DNA of 64,000 nucleotides from Pseudomonas trivialis (GTDB lineage Bacteria; Pseudomonadota; Gammaproteobacteria; Pseudomonadales; Pseudomonadaceae): assembly GCF_001439805.1 (NCBI RefSeq), contig NZ_JYLK01000010.1, positions 124,001 through 188,000 of the forward strand. The letters run 5' to 3'. The translations under genes and the position numbers were made by a program. Below the pieces are notes generated by a model, which was not told the DNA's origin, did no database searches, and saw only the letters and a list, made by a program, of their open reading frames with translations. The stretch's first letter is position 1, and every line of letters begins with the position of its first letter. Below are positions 26,777-35,748 of the stretch, in pieces.

Positions 26777-26959
26777 GACGAAGCCTCTCTGAGCGAGTGG
26801 TACCTGCTTTCGATAACACGCTACGCCCCGGGTTCGTATTTCGACACTAAATACTTCCTCATCAGGTGTAACACGATCTGTCCGCACATCCGCGTGGCGA
26901 AACTTTTGCCGGATCCGGCGAGTCACCAGAAGACCGTCAACTCACAAGGAGCCGCACTC

Positions 26960-27799
26960 ATGCCAAGGTCAATCTGGAAAGGCGCCATCAGCTTCGGCCT
27001 GGTTCACATCCCGGTGTCGCTGGTCTCGGCGACCTCCTCTCAGGGCGTCGACTTCGACTGGCTGGACAAGCGCAGCATGGACCCGGTGGGCTACAAACGC
27101 ATCAACAAGACCACCGGCAAGGAAGTCACCAAGGAACATATCGTCAAGGGTGTGGCCTATGAGAAGGGCCGCTATGTGGTATTGAGCGAAGAGGAAATCC
27201 GCTCGGCCCACCCCAAATCCACCCAGACCATCGAGATCATCGCGTTTGTCGCCAGCGATCAGATCCCTCTGCAGAATATCGACACGCCCTACTTCCTCGC
27301 GCCCGACAAACGCGGCGGCAAGGTCTACGCATTGCTGCGCGAGACGCTGAAAAAAACCGGCAAGGTCGCCCTGGCCAATGTGGTGTTGCACACCAAGCAG
27401 CACCTGGCGGCGCTGATGGCGCTCGATTCTGCGCTGGTGCTGGTGATGCTGCGCTGGCCTGCCGAGGTGCGCAGCCTGGACGAGCTGGAACTGGGCAGCG
27501 ACGTGATCAAGCCCACCCTGGCCAAGGGCGAACTGGACATGGCCAAGCGCTTGGTGGAAGACATGAGCGCGGACTGGAAGCCGGAGGAATACCGCGACAG
27601 CTTTCAGGAGAAGATCATGGCGCTGGTGGAGAAGAAGGCCAAGGCGGGCAAGATCGAGGATGTGGAGAGCGCTGAAGGCGTTGAAGAGCGCAAGTCCGCC
27701 GATGTGATCGACCTGACCGAGCTGCTCAAGCGCAGCCTGGCGGGCAAGCCTGCGGCAAAAAAACCAGCGGTGAAAAAATCCGGTAAGAAGGCTTCCTGA
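26960..27799 (+). CDS. ku: Non-homologous end-joining DNA end-binding protein Ku
   Basis: Bacterial Ku homodimer, a ring that threads onto broken DNA ends and recruits ligase LigD. It is 279 residues with the core fold starting RSIWKGAISFGLVHIPVSL and continuing through GYKRINKTTGKEV, FLAPDKRGGKVYALLRETL and LELGSDVIKPTLAKGELDMAKRLVEDM, all standard for the family. The C-terminal tail KPAAKKPAVKKSGKKAS is a short lysine-rich extension that helps threading and ligase contact. A strong AAGGAG site precedes the ATG at 26960. No ligD gene is nearby in this window, so the partner ligase must be elsewhere. Confidence 0.95.
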   Translation: MPRSIWKGAISFGLVHIPVSLVSATSSQGVDFDWLDKRSMDPVGYKRINKTTGKEVTKEHIVKGVAYEKGRYVVLSEEEIRSAHPKSTQTIEIIAFVASDQIPLQNIDTPYFLAPDKRGGKVYALLRETLKKTGKVALANVVLHTKQHLAALMALDSALVLVMLRWPAEVRSLDELELGSDVIKPTLAKGELDMAKRLVEDMSADWKPEEYRDSFQEKIMALVEKKAKAGKIEDVESAEGVEERKSADVIDLTELLKRSLAGKPAAKKPAVKKSGKKAS

Positions 27800-27858
27800 G
27801 TCACTGTCCGTGGTCGTTCAGTTAAGCCGACGCAACGCTCAAAGCGATGCAGATCAAA

Positions 27859-27956
27859 TGTGGGAGCGGCGGTTCGACTTGCCCGCGAAAGCGGTGGGTC
27901 AATCAACATCAATGTTTGCTGGACTACCGTCTTCGCAGGCAAGCCAGCGCCCACAA
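27859..27956. repeat. REP/BIME-like repeat, TGTGGGAGC type
   Basis: An imperfect long palindrome: TGTGGGAGC...CTTGCCCGCGAAAGCGGTGGG on the left and CGCAGGCAAG...GCGCCCACA on the right. The central CAACATCAATGTTTGCTGG also occurs in the copy at 46263, showing one repeated unit. It fills most of the 226 nt gap between ku and lpxO, with convergent genes on both sides. Confidence 0.8.
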
Positions 27957-28025
27957 GGGATCTGCGTTTAACTGAGCGGCACCGGGGTAAGCAGGCTCGC
28001 CAAAGCGTGGCAGCCTGGCGCCGCT

Positions 28026-28937
28026 TCAGATCAACAGGAAAACAGCCGCCAGCGCGGCGAATATCGCCCACTTCTCCAGGTAGTAGCGCGTGCGGTTGCG
28101 CTTTTTCAGCTCTTTACCGCGCAGGCGGATCTTGTACAGGCGTGTAAACGCTCGGTTCAGCGCGCCGGTCTTGTCGCCAGCATCATTGGGCGAGCCCGCC
28201 GCCGCCATCACATTGCGGCTGAACCAGCGATTGAATGCCGCCGCCCAACGGTACTTCATCGGCCGCTCGATATCGCAGAACAGGATGATGCGGTTATGTT
28301 GAGTGGTGTTTTGCGCGTAGTGAATATAGGTCTCGTCGAACATCACCGGCTCGCCGTCACGCCAGTAATAACTCTCGCCATCCACATTGATGTAGCAGCC
28401 CGGGTCGTTGGGCGTATCCAGCCCCAGGTGGTAACGATAGGAACCGGCGTACGGATCGCGGTGGCGCACCAGCTTGGAGCCCGGCGGCAATTCGGCAAAC
28501 ATCGCCGCCTTGATCGAGCCGATACTCTGCACAAGCTCGGTGGTGCGCGGGCACAGCTTCATTGCCGACGGATGGCTGTCGCCGTACCACTTCAGGTAGA
28601 AGCGCTTCCAGCCGGACTTGAAGAATGAGTTGAAACCCACGTCGTTGTATTGGTCCGACCGTTTGATCTCCCCGGCACGCATCAGGTTCTGGCCTTCCTG
28701 GCGGATTTCCTCCCAGTGCTCCTGCAACGGGCTCAGGTCCGGGAAGTCACTGGGCGACAGGTACGGCCGGCTCGGCAGCCTTGAAAAAAGATAGAGAAAG
28801 CAGTTGATCGGCGCCAGGAAGGTGGAGTGATCACTCAATTGGCGACCCAGCTTGTGCCGCACCCGACCGCGCAGGTGGACATACGCAATGGAGACGACGT
28901 AGAGAACAACGATGGTGAGTTTCAAGGAATTCGTCAC
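28026..28937 (-). CDS. lpxO: Lipid A 2-hydroxylase LpxO (aspartyl/asparaginyl beta-hydroxylase family)
   Basis: A 303-residue Fe(II)/2-oxoglutarate dioxygenase that adds an S-2-hydroxyl to a secondary acyl chain of lipid A at the inner membrane. A hydrophobic N-terminal anchor (TIVVLYVVSIAYVHLRG) and a hydrophobic C-terminus (WAIFAALAAVFLLI) flank a catalytic core. Iron ligands are visible as HRDPY (His159, Asp161) and His206 in YIHYAQN; RYHLGLDTP and YYWRDGEPVMFDETYIHY are the standard hydroxylase blocks. The frame starts with GTG at 28937; a TTG at 28925 (giving MKLTIVV) resembles other LpxO N-termini and may be the true start, since neither has a clear ribosome site. Neighbour of wzz, an LPS chain-length gene. 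Confidence 0.92.
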   Translation of the reverse strand: MTNSLKLTIVVLYVVSIAYVHLRGRVRHKLGRQLSDHSTFLAPINCFLYLFSRLPSRPYLSPSDFPDLSPLQEHWEEIRQEGQNLMRAGEIKRSDQYNDVGFNSFFKSGWKRFYLKWYGDSHPSAMKLCPRTTELVQSIGSIKAAMFAELPPGSKLVRHRDPYAGSYRYHLGLDTPNDPGCYINVDGESYYWRDGEPVMFDETYIHYAQNTTQHNRIILFCDIERPMKYRWAAAFNRWFSRNVMAAAGSPNDAGDKTGALNRAFTRLYKIRLRGKELKKRNRTRYYLEKWAIFAALAAVFLLI

Positions 28938-29146
28938 AAGTCAGTAGAGAACAGGCTGCTCCTGCGTGCCCACGACGGCCGAGGATGGATAAGCAGCACC
29001 TGATTTCACAATTTACAGACAGGCGATAATCAGCGATTTGAGGCAAACCGCTTTACGGCCATTGGCCGTTATTTAGCCACACTTTGTAACCAAAGGTTAA
29101 CCAAGAATTGTGAAAAACTGTCGACGAAGTGTGCATCGAGCAATTG

Positions 29147-29170
29147 AGGGCCTGCCCAGCGGCAGGCCCT
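29147..29170 (-). terminator. Hairpin after wzz
   Basis: AGGGCCTGCC and GGCAGGCCCT form a perfect 10-pair stem around CAGC, beginning 6 nt after the wzz stop on the minus strand. The following sequence has few T. The rest of the 238 nt gap to lpxO contains an AT-rich stretch that may hold the lpxO promoter. Confidence 0.65.
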
Positions 29171-29175
29171 GCGTA

Positions 29176-30519
29176 TCAGGCCAACGGTTCGTCGTCCTTG
29201 CGCTCGCGACGGGCAAAGCGCCCATCTTCAAGAGACGAGTAAGGCACAGGCTGGTTGCGTGAGCTGATCAACTCACGGGTCAGCGCGATCAGCGTTCCGA
29301 GGACCAAACCTGCAATCAGGCTCACCGCCAGGATAAGAGGCTTTTTCGGTTTGATCGGCGCCAGCGGTTCCTGGGCGCGACGGTCAACCGTGACCAGTTT
29401 CAGGTTACTCATGTCGATGTTCAGATTGCGCAACCGAGCGACTTCAGCACGCAACGGTTCCACGTCCTTGAGGAAAATGTCCTCGTTCCCACGCTTGCGC
29501 AGTACTTCAACCTCACGATTGGCCTCGAGCAACTGCAATTCCTTGCCAATTTCGGCAATCCGAGGATTGGTAAAATCGTCACTGGTACGTTGCTGCAACG
29601 CCGTGCGCTCAGCCTCGAGGGCCTCGGTACCGAGGAAGTACAGCGGAATCTGCTGGTTATTGACCTCGGTACGCATCACCTGGTTCGAACCGCTTCGCGT
29701 GGAGTCCGCCATGGAAGAAGGTGTGGTAGGCGTCTTGATGCCCATGGACTTGGCAATGGAAATGGCCTCCGCCAACTCGGCGAGACGGTTGGTGCGTTCC
29801 ATTTTCATCTGCAGGCGCAGGGCGCTCAGCTCATCCTGCAGGCGGGCGCGCTTGAGGCGGTCGTCCTCCAGCAGTTTGGCAATCTTGGATTCCTTCTCGG
29901 TTTCGTAATTGGCACGCGCCGCGTCAATCTTGCCCTTCAGCTCGTTCAAGCGGTTATTGACGATCACTTTGAGGTCGGCGCCCACTTGCTCACGCTCGGA
30001 GCCGATAGCGTAGTCGACAAATCCGTTGAGAATCGCCACACCATCCACGTCGGCGGGATACTGCAATTCGAGGCGAATGTAGCTGCTCAGGGAGTCGGAT
30101 TTCTTGGGATCCGGCAGAATCAAGTTGACCGAGTTGCGGTTAAAATCCTCAAAACTTTGCTCAAGGCTTTGGCCCGGCTTTTGAAAGGCGGTGAACAACT
30201 GCTCGTGGGACCGAAAGAAGCCAAGCCGTGCTTCATAGGAATCCAGCTGTGCGCCGACTTTGGCCAGAGCATCGGCCGGCGGCAGCTTGTAGACCTCGGA
30301 GCGGTTCAACGCGTCCAGCTCATTGATCGCGGCCGGACGCAGAACACTGCTGACTTCGTAGGTTTTAGGCGCCAGAAACGCATAGCCTGCCCCGAGCACG
30401 CCCATCAGGAGCGTACAACCCAATACCAGCTTTTTCTGTCGCCACACTGCATGCATCAATTCAAACAGGTCAATTTCATCTGACGCAGGAGAAGTATTGG
30501 GTGGGGAAGTTCGATTCAA
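29176..30519 (-). CDS. wzz: Wzz-type LPS O-antigen chain-length determinant (polysaccharide co-polymerase)
   Basis: A 447-residue inner-membrane protein that sets O-antigen length together with the polymerase Wzy. The layout is typical: N-terminal ELMHAVWRQKKLVLGCTLLMGVLGAGYAFL with TM1, the conserved motif region after it, a large periplasmic domain with a long coiled coil around residues 185-245, and a C-terminal IKPKKPLILAVSLIAGLVLGTLIAL with the proline-rich TM2 motif. The start appears to be TTG at 30519 (MNRTSPPN), with CAGGTG about 11 nt upstream. The long coiled coil and 447-residue length resemble the second Wzz type of Pseudomonas making very long chains. No wzy or O-antigen cluster is in the window. 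Confidence 0.88.
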   Translation of the reverse strand: MNRTSPPNTSPASDEIDLFELMHAVWRQKKLVLGCTLLMGVLGAGYAFLAPKTYEVSSVLRPAAINELDALNRSEVYKLPPADALAKVGAQLDSYEARLGFFRSHEQLFTAFQKPGQSLEQSFEDFNRNSVNLILPDPKKSDSLSSYIRLELQYPADVDGVAILNGFVDYAIGSEREQVGADLKVIVNNRLNELKGKIDAARANYETEKESKIAKLLEDDRLKRARLQDELSALRLQMKMERTNRLAELAEAISIAKSMGIKTPTTPSSMADSTRSGSNQVMRTEVNNQQIPLYFLGTEALEAERTALQQRTSDDFTNPRIAEIGKELQLLEANREVEVLRKRGNEDIFLKDVEPLRAEVARLRNLNIDMSNLKLVTVDRRAQEPLAPIKPKKPLILAVSLIAGLVLGTLIALTRELISSRNQPVPYSSLEDGRFARRERKDDEPLA

Positions 30520-30790
30520 AATGTATGCACCTGAAAGCTAATATCAAAGAGCCATCGCGAAGACCTCGAACACCCATCAGGGACAACGACCTGACGCCGA
30601 TAACAAGGTTCGCCAACTGAGTTCTGACCACTAGGTCTAGAAGAAAAATCCCATGACGCCGTAGTTTATTTCCGTCGCATTTATATAGACGTTAGCAAAG
30701 GCACACATGACGTAGGATTATTCTAATCACAAGCGTAGTAAAAAGATCGATAAATAGTTGCCGACAAAGGGAAAACTAAAAGGACCTTAT

Positions 30791-31177
30791 ATGCAGACCC
30801 TCACCGACCCGGATTACCAGGCCCTCCAGGGCACCTGGGAGCAGACGTCGCTCGAAGACAGCGGCGTGCTCAACCCTGCGGATGCCCACAGCGCACCCGG
30901 TGCGATTACGACAATCGCCGCAGATCGCTTTGAAGTGGTCACCGTTGATGGCGAAGTCTTGCTGGCCGGACAATTCACTCTGGACAGCAGTCAGCACCCC
31001 AAAAGCATTACCTGGGTAGACGCCATGGGTGAGGATGCCGGTAAGGCGCTACCCGCGAGCTATCGCCTTGATGGCGACACCTTCGTGTTTATCGCTGCGG
31101 ATGCGGGCCAGCCGCGTCCTGCTTTATTCAGTACCGGCCCAGGGCAAACCATGCGCACGTTTGTGCGCAGGTCCTGA
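30791..31177 (+). CDS. Small TIGR03067-like beta-barrel domain protein
   Basis: A 128-residue soluble protein. It follows the TIGR03067 pattern seen in planctomycetes and Pseudomonas: ALQGTWEQTSLEDSG near the N-terminus, GAITTIAADRFEVV, FTLDSSQHPKSITWVDA and a C-terminal YRLDGDTFVFI. The function of the domain is not known to me. The ATG at 30791 has AAAAGGA 7 nt upstream. It is divergent from wzz across a 271 nt AT-rich gap that probably holds both promoters, and it ends in a strong terminator. The assignment rests on the WEQ/TWVDA/YRLDGD pattern only. Confidence 0.7.
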   Translation: MQTLTDPDYQALQGTWEQTSLEDSGVLNPADAHSAPGAITTIAADRFEVVTVDGEVLLAGQFTLDSSQHPKSITWVDAMGEDAGKALPASYRLDGDTFVFIAADAGQPRPALFSTGPGQTMRTFVRRS

Positions 31178-31269
31178 TCACCACAGCATCCGAATTCACG
31201 ACAGGATTTTCACGAAGCCTTCACTTTCCGACCTATAGGGTGAGGCCTACCTACTCCAGTGAATCACTT

Positions 31270-31297
31270 GCCCGCCTCTCCTCGCGGGCTTTTTTTT
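31270..31297 (+). terminator. Rho-independent terminator
   Basis: GCCCGC and GCGGGC enclose an 8 nt loop and are followed by eight T. It ends the TIGR03067-like gene transcript (stop at 31177). Confidence 0.9.
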
Positions 31298-31314
31298 GCC
31301 TGTGGGAAACAGCT

Positions 31315-32127
31315 TCAGGGCACACGCTTGGTGGCTGTCATCGTGAAACACAGCGGCAACTGCGCAGCCTGGTGCTGGTACTGGTCGTAAAGTTCCTCGC
31401 GATTGGAGTGTGGGTACTCCTGCAAATGACCGATCTGCAAGTGCGCAGCCACCGCCGCACTGATCACGCTGCCCAGGGTGTGCACATACCAGTAGGAAGT
31501 TGGCCCCTTCAAGTGCTGTGCACCCTCATAGACAATCGACTCCTGCAACACAAAGGGTTCGCGTTGAAAATATGAACTGGCAGGCAGCATCGGGTTGGTC
31601 GCACGCGGGTCGAACATCTCCAAAAACGGATGCGTTTCGTACACCACCAGCGTGCCGCCAGGCCTCAAGGTGCTCGCGACATGCCGCATGAACAGCGCCA
31701 CATCCGGCATCCAGCCCAGTACACCAATGGTCACAAGAGCAATGTCGAAGCCCGCCTGCAAACGCTCGGGAAGTTGATGGACATCGGATTCGATGAACAC
31801 GGGCTCATGAGGCGAGGCGCCAGCCAGTTCCCGAGCCTGCGCCAGAAATTCCACAGATTGATCGACACCTACTACAGAACGCGCGCCCAAGCCGAACAAT
31901 GACAGGCTTTCGCGGCCGTTATTACAGCACAGTTGCACAATGTCCTTGCCCGCGACGCCAATGTCTTGCAGCACAGCCGTGAGGGTCGTATCAAGGCAGG
32001 AAAACCCGGGATTGGTCACCGCCTCCATTAACGCCCGCCAGGTGTCGGTATCCTTATGCAGCTTGGCGGACGCATTCCAGGCGTCCTTATTGCTGGCAAT
32101 GGCCTGTAGAGCTGATGGCATCTGCAT
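31315..32127 (-). CDS. SAM-dependent class I methyltransferase
   Basis: A 270-residue cytosolic enzyme with a Rossmann methyltransferase fold. Motif I is somewhat unusual, DIVQLCCNNGRESLSLFGLGARSVVGVDQS, where a CCNNG replaces the normal GxGxG. Motif II/III regions follow as DVHQLPERLQAGFDIALVTIGVLGWMPD and LRPGGTLVVYETHPF (post-motif). C-terminal half contains EPFVLQESIVYEG and SYWYVHTLGSVI, found in a widespread Pseudomonas family. Start at 32127 is preceded by GGAG; ATG at 32121 is equally possible. It is divergent from the MFS gene that begins at 32177. Substrate unknown. Confidence 0.8.
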   Translation of the reverse strand: MQMPSALQAIASNKDAWNASAKLHKDTDTWRALMEAVTNPGFSCLDTTLTAVLQDIGVAGKDIVQLCCNNGRESLSLFGLGARSVVGVDQSVEFLAQARELAGASPHEPVFIESDVHQLPERLQAGFDIALVTIGVLGWMPDVALFMRHVASTLRPGGTLVVYETHPFLEMFDPRATNPMLPASSYFQREPFVLQESIVYEGAQHLKGPTSYWYVHTLGSVISAAVAAHLQIGHLQEYPHSNREELYDQYQHQAAQLPLCFTMTATKRVP

Positions 32128-32176
32128 GTTTCTCCATATAACGAATACAACAGAAAATAAGCCAATCACCCGTAAG

Positions 32177-33517
32177 ATGAAACCCTCAGCCTCGCGCGAA
32201 ACTTATAGCAAGTGCCGCAGGTCATTAGCCCAACGAGCGTCCAGCCCCGTGGACGCCGCTCTCGAAGATCCTGCCGTGGCCCGACACTCCGACCTGCGCA
32301 CTACCCTGTCCCTGGACAGCCTTAACTTCTTCCTGGCCGATGTGCGTGACGGTCTCGGGCCGTACCTGGCCATCTACCTGCTCGCAGTGCATAAATGGGA
32401 CCCGGCCAGCATCGGCGTGGTGATGACCCTGGCGGGCATCGCCGGGCTGATGACCCAGGGGCCGGCCGGCGCGCTGCTCGATCGAACCCGCAGCAAGCGC
32501 GCAGTGATCGCCATTGCCGCCATCCTGGTGACAGCCAGTTGCCTGATACTGCCGTTTGTCAGCAATTTCAGTCTGGTGGCGCTGACCCAGGCCGCCAGCG
32601 CCGTGGCGGCTTCCGTATTTGCCCCGGCGATTTCAGCGATTTCCCTGGGGATTACCGGGCCCAAGGCCTTCACGAGGCGCACCGGGCGCAACGAAACCTT
32701 TAACCATGCCGGGAATGCGGTGGCCGCGCTGTTGGCCGGCGGCCTGGCGTATCTGTTCGGGCCGGTGGTGGTGTTTTACCTGATGGCCTTCATGGCAGTC
32801 GCCAGTCTTGTGGCGATCAGCTGCGTGCCCGCCGCAGCTATTGACCACGACGTTGCACGCGGTTTCGACCCCGCCCATCACACTGACGACGAGCAACCCT
32901 CCGGCGTGACGGTATTGCTGTCCAACCGACCGCTTCTGCTGTTCGCTATTTGTTGCGCCCTGTTCCACCTGGCCAATGCCGCCATGCTGCCACTGGTCAG
33001 CCAGAAGCTCTCGCAGATCAACCTGCAGATGGCTACGCCGCTGACCTCGGCCTGTATCGTCGCTGCGCAATTGGTAATGGTGCCGGTGGCCTGGCTGGTG
33101 GGCGCCAAGGCAGATGTGTGGGGACGCAAACCATTGCTGCTGGCCGGTTTCATTATTCTGCCGCTGCGCGGGGTGCTCTATACCCTGTCTGGCGACCCTT
33201 ACTGGCTGGTGACCGTGCAATTGCTGGACGGCATCGGCGCAGGCATTTTCGGCGCGCTGTTCCCGGTGATCGTCAAGGATCTGACCCAGGGGACCGGGCG
33301 CTTCAATGTCAGCCTGGGTGCAATCTCGACGGTGTTTGGTCTGGGGGCAGCACTGAGCAGCAGCCTGGCCGGTTTTGTGGTGCAGCAGGCGGGCTACAAC
33401 GCCGCGTTCCTGACCCTGGCCGGCGTCGCCGCCGTGGCACTGGCGCTGGTATGGCTGGCCATGCCGGAGACGCTGGCAAAAAAACCGACGTTTGCGGGGG
33501 TTACGACGGTCGCTTGA
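32177..33517 (+). CDS. MFS transporter (12-helix)
   Basis: A 446-residue inner-membrane major facilitator. After a polar N-terminus of about 45 residues come SLNFFLADVRDGLGPYLAIYLLAVHKW, the first helix pair, and GALLDRTRSKRAVI, the loop 2-3 motif. The second half repeats the pattern with GAKADVWGRKPLLLAGFII. The family is often found in Pseudomonas beside LPS or stress genes; the substrate is unknown. ATG at 32177 is the first start after the divergent methyltransferase; the ribosome site is weak, so the start is uncertain. Translation upstream in the same frame is antisense to the methyltransferase and not real. Confidence 0.83.
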   Translation: MKPSASRETYSKCRRSLAQRASSPVDAALEDPAVARHSDLRTTLSLDSLNFFLADVRDGLGPYLAIYLLAVHKWDPASIGVVMTLAGIAGLMTQGPAGALLDRTRSKRAVIAIAAILVTASCLILPFVSNFSLVALTQAASAVAASVFAPAISAISLGITGPKAFTRRTGRNETFNHAGNAVAALLAGGLAYLFGPVVVFYLMAFMAVASLVAISCVPAAAIDHDVARGFDPAHHTDDEQPSGVTVLLSNRPLLLFAICCALFHLANAAMLPLVSQKLSQINLQMATPLTSACIVAAQLVMVPVAWLVGAKADVWGRKPLLLAGFIILPLRGVLYTLSGDPYWLVTVQLLDGIGAGIFGALFPVIVKDLTQGTGRFNVSLGAISTVFGLGAALSSSLAGFVVQQAGYNAAFLTLAGVAAVALALVWLAMPETLAKKPTFAGVTTVA

Positions 33518-33563
33518 ATAGGGGTGCAAGGTGGGGAGAGCCAGTCAGCGCTCACCCGCTGAC

Positions 33564-33767
33564 TCACTCTGCGGTGCTTGCGAGGAATTCGCCGGCTTTG
33601 CGCACAAGCTTCCTCCACTCTCTCCCATCGATGAGGCCGCTGCTCTCCATATCATCGGCCGTCCTCAGCAATTTGAAATATTTGTCCTCAATATTCTGTT
33701 CGTTTACAACCTGGGTGTAGATCTGAGCCCAGGTTCTTACCGCAGAGCGCCGCAGTGATCGTTGCAT
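33564..33767 (-). CDS. Small 67-residue hypothetical protein next to an integrase remnant
   Basis: An intact 67-residue frame with an AGGTG site 6 nt before its ATG. The product is basic at the N-terminus and helical (EDKYFKLLRTADDMESSGLIDGREWRKLVRKAGEFLAST). No known domain. Its position beside the integrase tail suggests it is cargo left by a mobile element. It is oriented opposite to the flanking genes. Confidence 0.5.
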   Translation of the reverse strand: MQRSLRRSAVRTWAQIYTQVVNEQNIEDKYFKLLRTADDMESSGLIDGREWRKLVRKAGEFLASTAE

Positions 33768-33935
33768 TTTTGCACCTGATTATGTCCGCGGAGATAGAGC
33801 GCCAACCTGGGAAAATCGTTCAGCGGCGCCGCTGTCGAACCGACGAACGGTGGCACCTGGCCATTATTGATACTGCGCGCCCTTGCGGCGCATTGGTCCA
33901 AAGCCGACTCACAGCTGTTGCGCCTGCACACCGCC

Positions 33936-34122
33936 ATACAACTGTCGTCATACCTATGCGACAATGCGCGCCATGTCTGGCATGAACCCCGCCTTCATCT
34001 CCCAGCAGCCCGGCCATCACGTCAGGTGCTGCTCTCGACTTATGCGCGTTGGATCAACAAGCTCGGACTGGAGCCAATGGAAAGGCTCCAGATGGCCCCG
34101 CCCTGGGTCCAACTCACATAAG
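33936..34122 (+). pseudogene. Remnant of a phage-type tyrosine integrase (C-terminal tail, frameshifted)
   Basis: The last third of a Pseudomonas phage integrase is recognisable in two frames. One frame reads CRHTYATMRAMSGMNPAFI, containing the HxxR-type box and the segment before the catalytic Tyr; about position 34025 a one-base loss shifts to the frame VLLSTYARWINKLG, where the final Tyr lies in STYARW. Upstream of 33936 no integrase sequence is recognised. The gene is therefore dead. It ends 30 nt before the ybiT start, so the element inserted or was deleted just upstream of ybiT. The rest of the 33.52-34.15 kb gap shows no tRNA or att repeat. Confidence 0.75.
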
Positions 34123-34152
34123 CGCACCCCAAGCTATTGATAGGTAAAGTAA

Positions 34153-35739
34153 TTGATCTCCACAGCTAACATCACCATGCAGTTCGGCGCCAAGCCGCTC
34201 TTCGAGAACGTCTCGGTCAAGTTCGGCGCCGGCAACCGGTATGGTCTGATCGGTGCCAACGGTTGCGGCAAGTCGACCTTCATGAAAATCCTCGGTGGCG
34301 ACCTTGAGCCGTCCGGCGGCCAGGTCATGCTGGAGCCGAATGTACGCCTGGGTAAACTGCGCCAGGATCAGTTCGCCTACGAAGAATTCAACGTGATCGA
34401 CACCGTGATCATGGGCCACGAGGAGCTGTGGAAGGTCAAGGCCGAGCGCGACCGTATCTATTCGCTGCCGGAAATGAGCGAAGACGACGGCATGGCCGTG
34501 GCCGAGCTGGAAACCGAATTCGCCGAGATGGACGGCTACACCGCCGAATCCCGTGCCGGTGAACTGCTGCTGGGCCTGGGCATTCCCCTGGAACAGCACT
34601 TCGGCCCGATGAGCGAAGTGTCCCCAGGCTGGAAGCTGCGTGTACTGCTGGCCCAGGCGCTGTTCTCCGACCCGGAAGTGCTGCTGCTCGACGAACCGAC
34701 CAACCACCTGGACATCAACACCATCCGCTGGCTGGAAAACATCCTCACCCAGCGCTCCAGCCTGATGATCATCATCTCTCACGACCGTCACTTCCTGAAC
34801 AGCGTGTGCACCCACATGGCTGACCTGGACTACGGCGAGCTGCGCCTGTTCCCGGGCAACTACGACGAGTACATGACCGTGGCGACCCAGTCCCGCGAGC
34901 AACTGCTGTCGGACAACGCCAAGAAGAAAGCGCAGATCTCCGAACTGCAATCCTTCGTCAGCCGCTTCTCGGCCAACGCCTCGAAGGCCAAGCAGGCCAC
35001 CTCCCGTGCCAAGGCAATCGACAAGATCCAGCTGGCCGAGGTCAAGCCGTCGAGCCGCGTGAGCCCGTTCATCCGTTTCGAACAGACCAAAAAGCTGCAC
35101 CGTCAGGCCGTCATGGTTGATCGCATGGCCAAGGGCTTTGACGGCAAAACGCTGTTCAAGGACTTCAACTTCCAGGTTGAAGCCGGCGAGCGCGTGGCGA
35201 TCATCGGCCCGAACGGCATCGGCAAGACCACCCTGCTGCGCACGCTGGTGGGCGAGCTGACCCCGGACGCCGGTTCCGTCAAGTGGACCGACGCCGCTGA
35301 GCTGGGTTACTACGCCCAGGACCACGCCCACGACTTTGAAAACGACATGAGCCTGTTCGACTGGATGGGCCAGTGGACCCAGGGCGAGCAGGTGATTCGT
35401 GGCACCCTGGGCCGCATGCTGTTTTCCAACGACGAGATCCTCAAGTCGGTCAAGGTGATCTCCGGTGGTGAACAGGGCCGCATGCTGTTCGGCAAGCTGA
35501 TCCTGCAAAAACCCAACGTGCTGATCATGGACGAACCGACCAACCACCTGGACATGGAATCCATCGAAGCGCTGAACCTGGCCCTGGAGAACTACCCGGG
35601 CACGTTGATTTTCGTCAGCCACGACCGCGAATTCGTCTCGTCCCTGGCCACCCGCATCATCGAGCTGAGCGCCAGCGGCGTGATCGACTTCAGCGGCACG
35701 TACGACGACTACCTGCGCAGCCAGGGCGTGGTGTTCTAA
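34153..35739 (+). CDS. ybiT: ABC-F family ATPase YbiT
   Basis: A 528-residue cytosolic ABC-F protein with two nucleotide-binding domains and no membrane helices; ABC-F proteins act on ribosomes in translation stress. Walker A motifs are GANGCGKST (about residue 35) and GPNGIGKTT (about 355); Walker B motifs are VLLLDEPTNHLD and VLIMDEPTNHLD. The first signature is degenerate (VSPGWKL) and the second is ISGGEQGR. A linker helix with ARSRAK-like KAKQATSRAKAIDKIQLAE lies between. The start is TTG at 34153 with an AGGTAAAG site, chosen because MISTANITMQFG is the conserved N-terminus of YbiT. It follows the integrase scar. Confidence 0.93.
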   Translation: MISTANITMQFGAKPLFENVSVKFGAGNRYGLIGANGCGKSTFMKILGGDLEPSGGQVMLEPNVRLGKLRQDQFAYEEFNVIDTVIMGHEELWKVKAERDRIYSLPEMSEDDGMAVAELETEFAEMDGYTAESRAGELLLGLGIPLEQHFGPMSEVSPGWKLRVLLAQALFSDPEVLLLDEPTNHLDINTIRWLENILTQRSSLMIIISHDRHFLNSVCTHMADLDYGELRLFPGNYDEYMTVATQSREQLLSDNAKKKAQISELQSFVSRFSANASKAKQATSRAKAIDKIQLAEVKPSSRVSPFIRFEQTKKLHRQAVMVDRMAKGFDGKTLFKDFNFQVEAGERVAIIGPNGIGKTTLLRTLVGELTPDAGSVKWTDAAELGYYAQDHAHDFENDMSLFDWMGQWTQGEQVIRGTLGRMLFSNDEILKSVKVISGGEQGRMLFGKLILQKPNVLIMDEPTNHLDMESIEALNLALENYPGTLIFVSHDREFVSSLATRIIELSASGVIDFSGTYDDYLRSQGVVF

Positions 35740-35748
35740 GGGGCCTCC

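Noticed and set aside
27859..27956. CRISPR-like repeats
   Set aside because: The repeat is a single palindromic REP unit without regular spacers; other copies are tens of kilobases away.
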